Part shown: positions 34,162-46,100 of the stretch, piece by piece
Layout: each line of letters starts with the position of its first letter
How positions within the stretch are numbered: position 1 is the stretch's first letter
NCBI GenBank assembly: GCA_012845835.1
Contig: JABAKD010000016.1
Location: forward strand, 7,833,919-7,897,918
Origin: Undaria pinnatifida
Taxonomy: Eukaryota; Sar; Phaeophyceae; Laminariales; Alariaceae
Direction: 5' to 3'
Length of the DNA: 64,000 nt
The notes under the pieces: model-generated
Told to the model about the DNA's origin: nothing
Databases searched by the model: none
The model's input: the letters and a program-made list of their open reading frames with translations, nothing else
Made by a program: the position numbers and the translations under genes

Positions 34162-37100
34162 ATGGAGCGGTACCAGAAGATCGAGAAGAACGGAGGGGGC
34201 AATCTGGGGGAAGGCACCTACGGTGTGGTGTACAAGGCGAAGGACAGGCAAACGGAGGAGATAGTCGCATTAAAGGCAAGCCTGTGTACGGGTCGCGTTG
34301 GGGCAATCATATAGGGTGATGGCGTGAGATTCATGTGTTCTTTTTTTTAGTTTGTAACTTCTGCGCATTATGGGCGAGATAATGCAGCCCACGCGATATG
34401 GCAACGCACGAGTTTCTCTGGTTCTCATTTTCTCCTCGTTGCAGCTCTGTTTTTTTACTCTGGTTTTTGCGGTATAGGCTACTCTATATATATAGTTTCG
34501 CGCCATCTTCACGTCATAGTACCGCAACTTGCCGCAACCAAGACAGAAAAGGGGTTGGTGCATACCAATTACAGCAGTACAGCAGCAGTGAATCAGGCCA
34601 GCTTACGTGTTTGTCATGGTATCTGTTATTGTACCGCACTACGACTAAACCGGAACAAGTCACCTGGTCAGACTGAAAGCCGCCTTTGCCCTCCGTCTTT
34701 GTGTCCATGCGCGATGATTGCCTGGCTGGTGCCAGGTCCCACCAAGATACAGATAATACGACGAATTATCATGTTTGGGTTTGAGTTTTGTTTGGTCAGC
34801 ATATTTCTTGGCTTTCTTGCGAGCGAAATCGCTAGTCCTCTGGAGCACAGCAGTTGTAGTGAGTTGACGTGTGCCTGGTACACTACTGCTACGACCACCT
34901 CAGACCCCAGACTCCACCAGGGGTATTCAGATATTGTTGGTACATGGCGCTTCGTTCCGCCGGCGACATTCGCCGCCCGCTATGCTCACCCAGGAAAGAA
35001 AAATACGACAGCTCAATGTGAAGCGGACAGAAGTCCACGATCGATGTATACAAAAATGAATAACGTGAGCTGCTGATTGTGGGGGGAAAGTGGTGACAAG
35101 AATGCCAAGAGCCCTGTCGCCATGTTCCAGGAAAACAGCCTCCAGGAAAACAGCCCAGACGCCGCACCCATGAGGATTCCGTTACAGTACCTGATATCTT
35201 GCTTCTAGTACTTGCGGTAAATGTGTCTGGCTCGAAGTTTCTGACTCGCAAATAGCTTTTCTCTCTAGGATGACGAATTGGCACGGACACTGGGTGTGGT
35301 GGATGTCGATGGCTGGAAAAAGCAGTTGCAGCAAATAACACACAGCAGCAGCGGGAACAACGTGGCTGAAGTGGCAGGGTATTCTTTTTCCCCATACTTG
35401 GGCACGGGTACTCGTTGGTAACACCTCTTGCTTTTGCTGCGAGGAGCTTTGCCAGCTGGCAAGCTTCTTCCTGTTGTTTGGATACCGTGGATACTCCCAT
35501 TTAAGAGCGCCGAGGACAAGAGCGTGCGGGACTTGATTTAAGAGCGGTCAAATGAGCATCTCCCGCCTATACTAAAAGCTAAATGTTTCCCACTGCAGAT
35601 AAAGAGCAATGTCAGTTATGAGCGCTTGTTTTGGCTTGTTTCGGGTCGCTCTTAAATCGGGGTGCCCACTCTGTATGATGTATAGGTGATGCCACGTAAA
35701 TGGCACCAACAGTGCTACGATACCTGGCTTGGCTCGCTAGCTGCCAGCCGCATTTGGCTACAGCTGTATTCATAGCGGTGAGAGACCTGACAGTAACGTG
35801 ATCAAATTCCTAAATTTGATATTACAACAGCAGTGCCAAAACAACAAGGAAAAAAGCTTTATTTTCCCCCATCCGCTGGAGGATGAAAGAAGAAAAAAAA
35901 AAAAAAAAGGAAAGGAAGAACAAGGCTTAAAGGAAGAAGTAACAGGAACAAGGGGGTCTTGGGTTTCTGGTTTTAGGCGGAAGGTTTGCTCGTTTGCTTG
36001 TTTGATCTTTGAACTTTGAACCAACGGTGTGCGTGTGCGTGCGTTCGTTAGGGTTGCCACTCTTTTGCCAATTATCCGGGTGCTCGCGAATATTCATACC
36101 CGCCGGTTACCCTGTGTTCGTCAGAGGAACTACCTGTTGAGCTATCACTCTCGTAGCTCAAAAGGATCTGCCAGGTATAATCCAAGGACAGTAAAGCGTT
36201 GCTGGAATGGACTTTCTGTAGCTCCATAGGACCTACCAGGTAGAATTCAAGGACATTGAAGCGTTGCTGGCGGAAATGGAACCTTTTATTGGTCACAAGG
36301 CGCTACCCATCAGACTGCTTAAAAAACCAGGCGCGCCAGTGGTCCATTTCCCGGCGTGGTTGATGGTTGATGGTACCGCTGGCCTCCCGATCAGGGCAAA
36401 AATGGCATCAAGAAAGTTTGCCAAACATGCACGCTTGTCCCGAACAGCCTCACGACATGCTCGGGAGTCTTGACAAGTCGAACACATGCTTTGTCATCGC
36501 TAAGTGGCTGAAGTATACGTATATTATTTCAAAATATGATTTTTTCTGAAGTCAACTCTTATAGTATTGTACTGATTCTGAAAACCGAAAATGGAAGTTT
36601 ATGCACCTTCGCAGGCGTGTTTCACTGGGGAACGGGCCCCACTTTTCGTAGAGTCCGACTAGCCTTTTTCCGAGACGCATCCTACGACGTTTGCCGTTTC
36701 TTCAGAATATCAGGGTTTTTTTTTAACATGTATCGCAAAACCAGTTTTGGATATATATTGCAGCTTCATCCGAAAAAATGGAATATTTTGCGGATATACT
36801 CAGTATATTGTAAAAAATGAAAATACACTCCAGCTGTGAGATCGAAGATTTTGTCGAAACTCATCTTTGCAAGCTGTGTGTGATACTCCGATCGCGCGTA
36901 TTACGGGTTGTGTGTCCTCACTAAGGATATAGGTCGGCGACTCCCCTTACAACTACAGTGTAGCTATCAGGGTCAACAGGGTGACTTTAGTCAGTCTGCG
37001 CGGAAACTATAAAACCCGTGTCTGAGGGGAACAGATTCTGACAGCTGTGGAGGGAAATGTATCCGTTTATCAAGTGAATCCTGTAAGTCGAATAACCGGT

Positions 37101-40100
37101 GAGGGGAGGGCGGAGTTTTGAAGGACGTGGGGGCCTGGTTTTGATCAAAAGCGAGCGGGGTTGGAGGGGGGCGGGGGCGGACGGGCGGGCAATTTGTGCG
37201 TGGAAGCTATAAATCCTTCAAGGAGATAAATATGACGGTTTTGGAAAAAAAAAAAAAAAAAAAATGCACCAGTTTTATCATAGAGGGGGGGGGGGGTTGG
37301 GGCGGGGGTGGGGCGGGTGGGGCAGCTCAATCTGTGCGTGGAAACTATACATTATTTTCAGGGGTAAATGTGACGGTTTTGGAAATAATGCATCATTTTA
37401 TCATGTGTATCCTGGGGTAAGTCGTACATTCAGTGAGTAGAGAGAGGGCGGAGTGTTCGAGGGGGTGGGGGTGGGATGGGGTGGGGGGTTTGGGGAGGTG
37501 GGGGGAGGGGAGGGGGGGGGGGAGGGGGGGAAAGGGGGGGGCTTTAGGTGGCATAGATGTAGGGGTTTGTTATACGTGTGGTGCTAGGTCTAGGCGATGG
37601 TGCGGGTGGTGGGGAAGAAGGGGGCGTTCGGGGCGGGGGGAGGGGAAGAAAGCAGCGGCATGGATGACTCTAGAAAGATAATGAGGTGATATCCAGTGCG
37701 TGAAGTGTTTATTAATCTGGCGAATTTCGATATTAGGTGGGGCGTTTGAGCAAGGGAGAGCGAGAAGGGGGGGGGGGGGGGGAGATTTTTTAGGAGGTTT
37801 AGGTTCCCAATAATATTCAAATACACTCCGGCTGTGAGATCAAAGATATGCAGGGGCTTGTTATACGCGTAGTGCTAGGTCAAGGCGATCGTGCGGGTGG
37901 TGGGAAAAGAGGGGGCGTTGGAGGGGGGGGTTGATGGGGGTGGGGGGAAAGAATGAAAACTACGTCATGGATGGTCAGAAAGATAATGACGTGATATCAA
38001 CTGCGTAAAGGTGTTTATTACTCTGGTCGATAACGATTGGGAGTGGGGCGTTTGGACAAACTAGGCGGAAAAAAAAAAAGGGGGAGGGGGGGGTTTGAAC
38101 AAGAGGGATCGGGGGAGGGGAGGGGGGGGGCGGGGGGCGGGACATTTCAGGATGTGCGCGGAAACTTTAAATCCTTAAAGGGGACAAACCTGACGATTGT
38201 AGCAAGAAGACATCCCTTTATATCATGTGCCTGGTAATGTTTACTATTCTAGAAGGTTTGATGTTAGATGCAGTATGCAACCCAGTGTTTAAGTGTAGTA
38301 AATAACGTGTTGAATCTTCATAATTTGTTGTTGTACATGGATCGAAAGCTAGAATATTATATATATATACGTTACGGGTTTTATAGTTTCCGCGCACAGA
38401 CTGACTAAAATCATCCTGTTGACCCTGATAGCTACACTGTAGTTGTAAGGGGAGTCGCCGACCTATATCCTTAATGAGGACATACAACTCGTAATGCGCG
38501 CGATCGGAGTATCACACACGGCTTGCAAAGATGAGTTTCGACGAAATCTTCGATCTCACAGCTGGAGTGTATTTTCATTTTTTATAATATATGTAACGTA
38601 TGGCGTCCGATGCTGATTTTGAGTCAACTGCGGATAATCGGCAAAGATACAAATTCTTCAGCAGTATCTTGAAAAACGGCAAACGTCGTTGGATGAGTCT
38701 AGCAGAAAGGCTTGTCGCACTTCGAGAAAAGCGGGCCCGATTCTCCCGTTCCCCTTGTCAAACACGCCTTCGAAAGTGCTTTTACGTCCGTTTTCGGTGT
38801 TCATAATCAGTTTATTTGGAAGAGTTGGCGTAACGAACAAAACATTTCACACCTCGGGCAGATCACGAGCTAGATCATATAGATCATATAGATCATATAG
38901 ATCGTATAGCTGCCGTTAGGAGATGTTGTACAGAGTTTGTATACGTGGGGTGCAGGAGCAACCCCGGAAGCATGTGCCACAGTAGGTCGCGCAGATCTTA
39001 CGGTTCTCACCCGTCAATGTGAGCTAGACCATACAGATCCTCCGGAAAAATCTAGATATCAAGTGGGGATCGATCGTCTGTCCGACGTTTGCAACATGTG
39101 CTTTGGGGTTGGATAATTACCTCGTCAGCGTTGTCTGAAACCAACCTTCACTGTACCGAAGACGAATTTGCAATATACGTATGCGAGTAGTATGGGATGG
39201 ATAGGGCCTTCATACGCCTCAGGCAAAGGGATTCAATCCTAAACCTAGAAGGCTAAAAAGTGAGGGAGGGCGGAATCACCAGCCGCGGGAGGTGAGGCCA
39301 CTTGGTTTGTCCCACACTACTGAAGGGGAGAACGGACTATAAAAGTACTGTTGTATTATCAGAACCGGTGCGAGGAATGCTCTCAGAATCCCCAGCCCCT
39401 GTTTTACCAAAGAGGCATTATTACAAGGAGTACTGCCTTGCTCTTTCACAATTAATTACTATCGGCTTCACCGAAAAAGACAGAGAGAAGGGGGAGAAGC
39501 TGGGAAGACACCACCCACCCACCCACCCACCCACCCCGTCAGCAGCGGTGCTGGCCGTTACCAGTAATATGAGTATGTTCTTCTCACGAACCCACATCGC
39601 ATAAGAGAGGTATCATCATATTCACCACTGCCGAATAAATGATCGTTCGCTCCCTTTTCGCGACGGGTGGCCCCACCAGCCCTGCGGGAGGTGAGGCCAC
39701 TTGGTCTATCCCATGTCCGGAGCACTCCCCTCGCCACCCACCAATACATCCAGGAACACATTTTAAGCAGTCTTTAGGCTCACAAGGACCCATAATCCAA
39801 GGACGGTAAACCGTTGCTGGCGACAATCGCACAGTCTTCCGAAACAGACGTGCGCCCTTGCGCGCTGTCTGCGGCTGGCTCGCTGCGGCTGGCTCGCGCG
39901 TTGGAGTCTTACGTTTGGCTGTGGCTTTTTTCCAGGGCAAAAAAAAACAGAACCGTCTTGTGCTTGGTAGAGTTACTGTCGACAGCGGTTGTGGGCAGCG
40001 TACGGTGATGCGCGAGACTGAAGATTCGTCCGGGATCCAAATACATCCCAACTTTTGTGTCTAGAACATGGGGAAAATCATACCAGTAGGCAGTGCAAGT

Positions 40101-43100
40101 AACGATGGACTTCCCATCTTCGGGCGGAGTGTGGGGCATTTGTTCGCACATCAAGTATACGAGTAGCTTTCGCAAGTTTGTGGTTTTGGTGGTTAGAAAA
40201 AAAAAAAAAGACACTCTGGACCAGCTGCGAGATCGAAGACCCGTGGAAACTCATGTTTGCAAGTTGTTTTTTGTGGATATGCGATAGCGCGTGCTGCGGA
40301 TTTTGCTTATATCCTCATGGAAGGATATGATGCACTCTCTTCTGATTGACACGCGCCAACATTCAATCGGTTTGTTTACCGACAAACACTCAAGATTACT
40401 CACCCCCGGGGAAGAATTTCCAAGCCAGTTTTCTTGTACCCCACGGGGGGGGGCACACTACGAAAATGGTGGCTTTGGAGAGATCTCGTCGAGATGTGTC
40501 CAGACGCATCGCTCAGCGTTTGTACTCTTGTCCGTTGTCGAGGCGCCTTCACCCGTCTCAACCCACAAATCATGCCAGATAACAGCTCCGAATACATTGT
40601 ATTATAGATTAATGGTGATGATAGTGAGGGATGCGTTGTTATTTATTCGATTGAATTGTGAGAAAAGCGATGTACGTCAACGTTAATGTGATATGATCTA
40701 TTTCTTACTGCAATGGATAATAATTTCCATGATACTTAGAAGGACAATGTCATCATCTTGGTTATTTGCAAACTTTACGTCCATTATTACTATTGATTAG
40801 GTTTTGACACGTGACAACTTACTAAAACGGTCGACCGGTGTATTACGCAGCTTGCAAAGATGAGCCTCGACGCTAAATTTGTCGCACTCCCTGCTGACGT
40901 TGATAGAATAATGTTATAAAACACATTGTGCTATCGAGAGGTTTTTAGGCTGTTTTTGCGTTTTCTGCTTTTTTTTTTCACAAACTACAAAAGGGCACCA
41001 TCGACCCAATCCTGACCCTAAACCTAGGCTAGGGCTCCGACCCGACCCGACCGCGGCTTCGCCACGCATTTTGGAAAATGTGAAAGAAAATTGCGGACAT
41101 CATCAAAAATGGAAATATATTTGGTATTTTAAGTGGTCTGGTTTGTGGGGTATGAACATCACAAAGGCTACTACTGCCCATGTCGGGGAAATCGACTTGG
41201 AAATTCGTCCTCGGGGTGTTATGGTGTGTTATCCTGCGTTCTGCGGTATGGTAAGAGGTTCGGGTTTGGCGTTGTGTGTCGGCTAGCCAGACTCCTTCCA
41301 ATACCCCACCCCCCACTCCCCGTTAACCTTCCCCGCAACGCCGCGCTCAATCTCGCCCACGGAACCCCTCTCTTACTCTTGTCGTTTCTCCTCCTCGCGC
41401 GCTCGCGACCCCGCAGAGGATCCGGCTGGAGGTAGAGGATGAGGGCATTCCCAGCACAGCGCTCCGGGAGATCTCCCTGCTCCGCGAGTTACAGCACCCC
41501 AATATCGTCGAGCTCAAGGTCAGACGATGTTGGTGTTTTGGCTAAACGGCTGGCATCATAATCCCGCCGTGTGGAATTTTTTTTCCACGTATGCGACGCT
41601 ACAGCACCGTCCGCCACGTCCCAAACGGCAAAGTTTGTTGCGGTTTTGGTTGACTCCCATCGCTATCCCTAGTGAAGTTTGTTTTATCTTTCTTTTTTAC
41701 GGTATTCTTCCACTCTAGAATTGTTGAAGCCTGTCATGTGACCACGGACTGGATTATGGCAATGACAGATGTGAAACCAACAACAACAACAACAGCCATA
41801 ACACTTGTCAAAACGTTTGCCTCTGCGCGTGCGTGCTTGCTCACGCGCTTGCTCGGCGGTGATGGGCTTGGGTGGAGCAGGACTGTGTTCAGAGTGAAGG
41901 GAAGCTGTACCTCATCTTCGAGTTTGTGGACCGCGACCTCAAGAAGTACATGGAGTCCACCCAGGGAATGCTCGACCCCATGTTAGTCAAGGTGAGCCTC
42001 GCTCTCGAAGGACGTGTCGCCGACGGTGTTTTGTATTAGGGTGTTAAGGGGATAGCAAATTTCGTTGGGAGAAAAGCATGTACTAATAGTATTGAAACCG
42101 ACGAATATGATATCCCAAGGCAAACCCAAAACCTACTACGTAAAAATTCGCAAAACGGACCAAAATGAAGCTTTTAACTTATATTTTGGTAGCTTGGGCT
42201 GGCGTTGGGCTATGACGGTCGTCGGTTTCATGGGTCTCAATACTATTAATATATGTTCTACTCAACCAAACTCCAGTAATTGGTACTCCGCATACTCACC
42301 CTAATGCTCTGGCTTTTTGGTGATGTTTTTTCAGACGCTTTTGCTGCAGTCACCCGGCACGTGATATTTTCCTGCTGTGTTAATGTACGTTGGCGAAAAG
42401 TGTCGACCTTACTGGAGGTTTTTGAGGTGGTGGTAGGTTTCTTCTGTTCTTCTATTTTCATGTATTTTCCTTCCTCGCTTTATCACGCTCGCTGTATGTT
42501 TTGTTTTATCTTTTTACAAATGTTATTTTCATGTTTTTCCATTTGTCGTTCACTCTATGTTGCCTATTTTTTTGCTGCAGTCGTACCTCTTCCAAATGAT
42601 CCGCGGTTTGGAGTTCTGCCACGCACGGGGCGTCATGCACCGGTGAGCTACGAGCGCATAGAGCTCGACTATTGCAGGAATGAGGGCGAGCAAGTGGTAG
42701 GACTTCTTTCTTGCCTGACAACGTGTCACCGTCGCAGCTTTGCTCTGGGTGATGCTCTTGTTGGCCAGTTTTTTCGCATGAAGCTCTGTGAAATTGCGCA
42801 CTTTTTTGGGGGGGGCAGGCAGATTTGTGTGGGATGATGGATGCCTGCACACACTTTTTGGAGACAAACAACTTGCAATGAGAGTGGATAATGTTTGCCA
42901 TAGAAGCACCAAAGAAACCTTCGAGGCGGGGGGTGGGGAGGGGCCGAGGGAGACATTAACTTATCGGCTCAAGGACGTAGTTACGAAATCGCGTTTTTTT
43001 TTGGCTGTGCCACTCGTATCTCGTTGGGTTTCCTCAAGTGTTTTTTTCCGGATAGAGGTAGCCAAGAGACTGGTCACGGGGGATGGTCCGCATGTACGCA

Positions 43101-46100
43101 CCAACCACGCTGAAAGTCAAAGCTATCAGCGAGTCAAAGCTATCAGCGACGCCTTTTGTGTAAATCGTTCTGCAAGCTGCGCGGTTTCACTCTGCTGGCA
43201 CCACGGTGAGTTCGCTATGTCGCTGGATCGGCCGTGAATGGGTCGCTAAAGATTCACGCGTTGGACCAGTAGTGGTCCAGTAGTAGTGGGGCAGGCGGTG
43301 GGGGGAGGTGGAGATCGTAGCTTAGTCTCGTCATGTGCTGAGATCCGTAGGACTCACTTTCCTTGCCGTATGAAGCACGCGTTGGGCAGTGAGGTAGCAC
43401 GTCCGCACGTTCCATGCTGGCTCTCCGCATCTCCCGCTTTCTCTGGTCTCTTTTGGTCCGCCCTTTTTGTAATGTTGGACGCTTCTTGCCGCGCTTTCCC
43501 GTCGGCGTGCGGTCTCTTGTTGGTGGCTGCTGCAGCGACCTGAAGCCGCAAAACCTTCTGGTCAGCCGGGACGGCAAGCTCAAGCTGGCGGATTTCGGGC
43601 TCGCGCGCGCGTTCTGCCCTCCCATCCGACCCCTAACACACGAGGTGGGTATCGTCAATAATTCGAGATGCAACGATTTTTGTTTTCGCTTCTACATCGG
43701 GGGAAGGGTGGGAGGGGGTGGGGATGGGGGGGGTGTAATCATGTCATGCATAGGGGCAGTCCCTTATGTTCAACCATGAAGGGGGGGGCGGAGGGGGTAC
43801 TCGTTTCATGCATAGCTATAGTCTATGGTCTTTGACCCTCGCATCCCTACAATGCCGGGACGGAGCACATCAGGTTTCACCGACCAGGCAGACATGGCGT
43901 GCACCAATGCGCGAAGCGCCGTGAATTGTTCGGCGAGTCGTGTAAAGGGTGAGCAGCGTCGTACTAAGAACCACTTGTAAAGCGGACTTTCACGCGCTGT
44001 GCGTTGTACGTACTTTTTTGCACATCGGATGACAGCTTCGAACGAAGTCATTTGTTTTCTGGTGTGGCCGCTTCCAAAGACGGCGATGCGCATACCAGTA
44101 CTATGTAGCTGCTTCTTGATTGCCTTTTTTTGTTCACACTTGTACTTTCCAGCTTCTGGATAAGCCATGGTCACAGGTGTCGTCCCTTCTCCGGTTCTTG
44201 CCTTCAATTTTTATCGCGCATAGGGTTCAGCAATCCCACTGCTCGTCAATTTTTCATCGAGTGTTGCCAACTCACGCTCTCGCGTTTTCCGCAAGTCAAT
44301 TTGTCCACAAGAAAAAAGCCCCTACGAATTTATACGAGTATGCACTCGAGGGGATTCCAACTCATGTAACTGACCTATACCGGGCTCGAGGATAACCTAA
44401 TACGCCACCGGGGCGACCGGGTACCATATGCTCACTGCGTTATATTATCCCCCTTGCGCGGGGTTACGATTCTCCACTCCGCACGTGATCCAACTCGACC
44501 ATCTCTGTTACCGCCAAAACTTGAAAAACGAAAAAAAGACGGTACTCTGTAGCTCAGTAGTGAGAGGCGTGTTTTACGACGTCGTTGCCGAACGACGCCA
44601 ACCCCAGCTGGGGAACGGGGGGGGACTATGTGCGCAGTTGGCGTCGCTGCGCTGCTCAAGGGCTAAAATAACAGATAGGAGACGGGGCTTCGGGCCCGGA
44701 GATACTACAAAACAGAGTAGACACGTCTTGCGCCATGCCTGGAGTGCCACAGGTAGCACTACGTATGCAGTCGTTCAATTGGGTGTTGGCTTTTGCGTGT
44801 GTCGAATGTTGCGTGCCTTCCATGCTTATTTCTGCGTGCCACGAATTCGCGATCTCTCCCAAACCCGCCCCCTGTCTATGCTCCGCCGAGATCAGCTCTC
44901 CGAGAAACTCGAACCCACCGGTGCCCCTCTTCCTCTCTGATTTTTTTTTCTTGCCTTTTCCGCTCTGTTTTTTTTTTCTTCTTTCATAAATATGAAAAGT
45001 GTTTTTCTCACGACTTTCGTGCTTCCGCGACGCCTGCCGCGGTGTTGGTGCAGGTTGTCACGCTTTGGTACCGCGCGCCGGAGATCCTTCTTGGAACTCA
45101 GACCTACGCGCCGCCAGTTGACCTGTGGGCGGTCGGAACCATCCTGGTGGAGATGGTCACGAAGAGGCCTCTATTCCCTGGGGACTCGGAGATCGACGAA
45201 ATTTACAAGATTTTCCAGTAAGTCGGCGGTGCGTGCGCATTGTGCTATGTTCTTTCGTTTTTGTTGCATTTTGTTTGGGTGTTGCTCTGGACGCTTCGCC
45301 TTGTGAGAGGCGTTGGCGCTTGGTTGCTTAAGCTTGCGTTTTCGGGGCTCTCCGCAAGCACTGGAAGACGTTCCCAGTTCGGGAACTTCGGGAACCTACC
45401 CGGTAAACCTCCAATGCTTTTTAGAGAGCTTGCACAGAGCTCAATACCCGCGTATGCAATGGACCCTCCGCGTGGCACTGGTCTGGACAATTACGACTCA
45501 TCAGCGTGTTAACCCCTGGTGTACGGTGCTGCAACCTCCCCCCTGCCCGACGCAATACTGTCGTCGTTGAAAAACGGGCATCCCAGTCACGGTCCGGTCA
45601 CAGCGTGCGCCTTCCATCCAACAGATCCTCCGTTCTTCCTCGGCGCGTTGCCGCTAAAAGATTCACATCGCTGAAGCCTAGTCGGCGCTGAGTGAGCAAG
45701 GCTTCGTGCGTGATCTGGGTGTTGAAGAAGAAACATTTTGGTGTTTGGGCCAGACGAAATAGGACAGATTTTCACCACTCCTTGCGCTCTCCGTCGCGAC
45801 TTGGCACTTCGCAGTCAGGGTGAAGAACGAAAAATTATCCGACGACATAACCACCGCCGTGTCACCCAATGCATGCTAACATAACCAAGGCTTATCACGG
45901 TATTTTGACGGGACGGGATCGACGGTAACGGCGGGACGGGACGGTAAAACCGTCGTCAAACTGGTCCCGTCGTGACGGGACGGGATCGACGGTAACGGCG
46001 GGACGGGACGGTAAAACCGTCGTCAAACTGGTCCCGTCGTCCCGTCCCGTCCCGTCGACAAATTTCCAACCGTTGTCACTTACCGTTCCGTTCCGTCATC

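Noticed and set aside
36060-36160. tRNA-like TAGCTCAACAGG block on the minus strand
   Set aside because: Only an A-box-like match. No B-box or closed cloverleaf.
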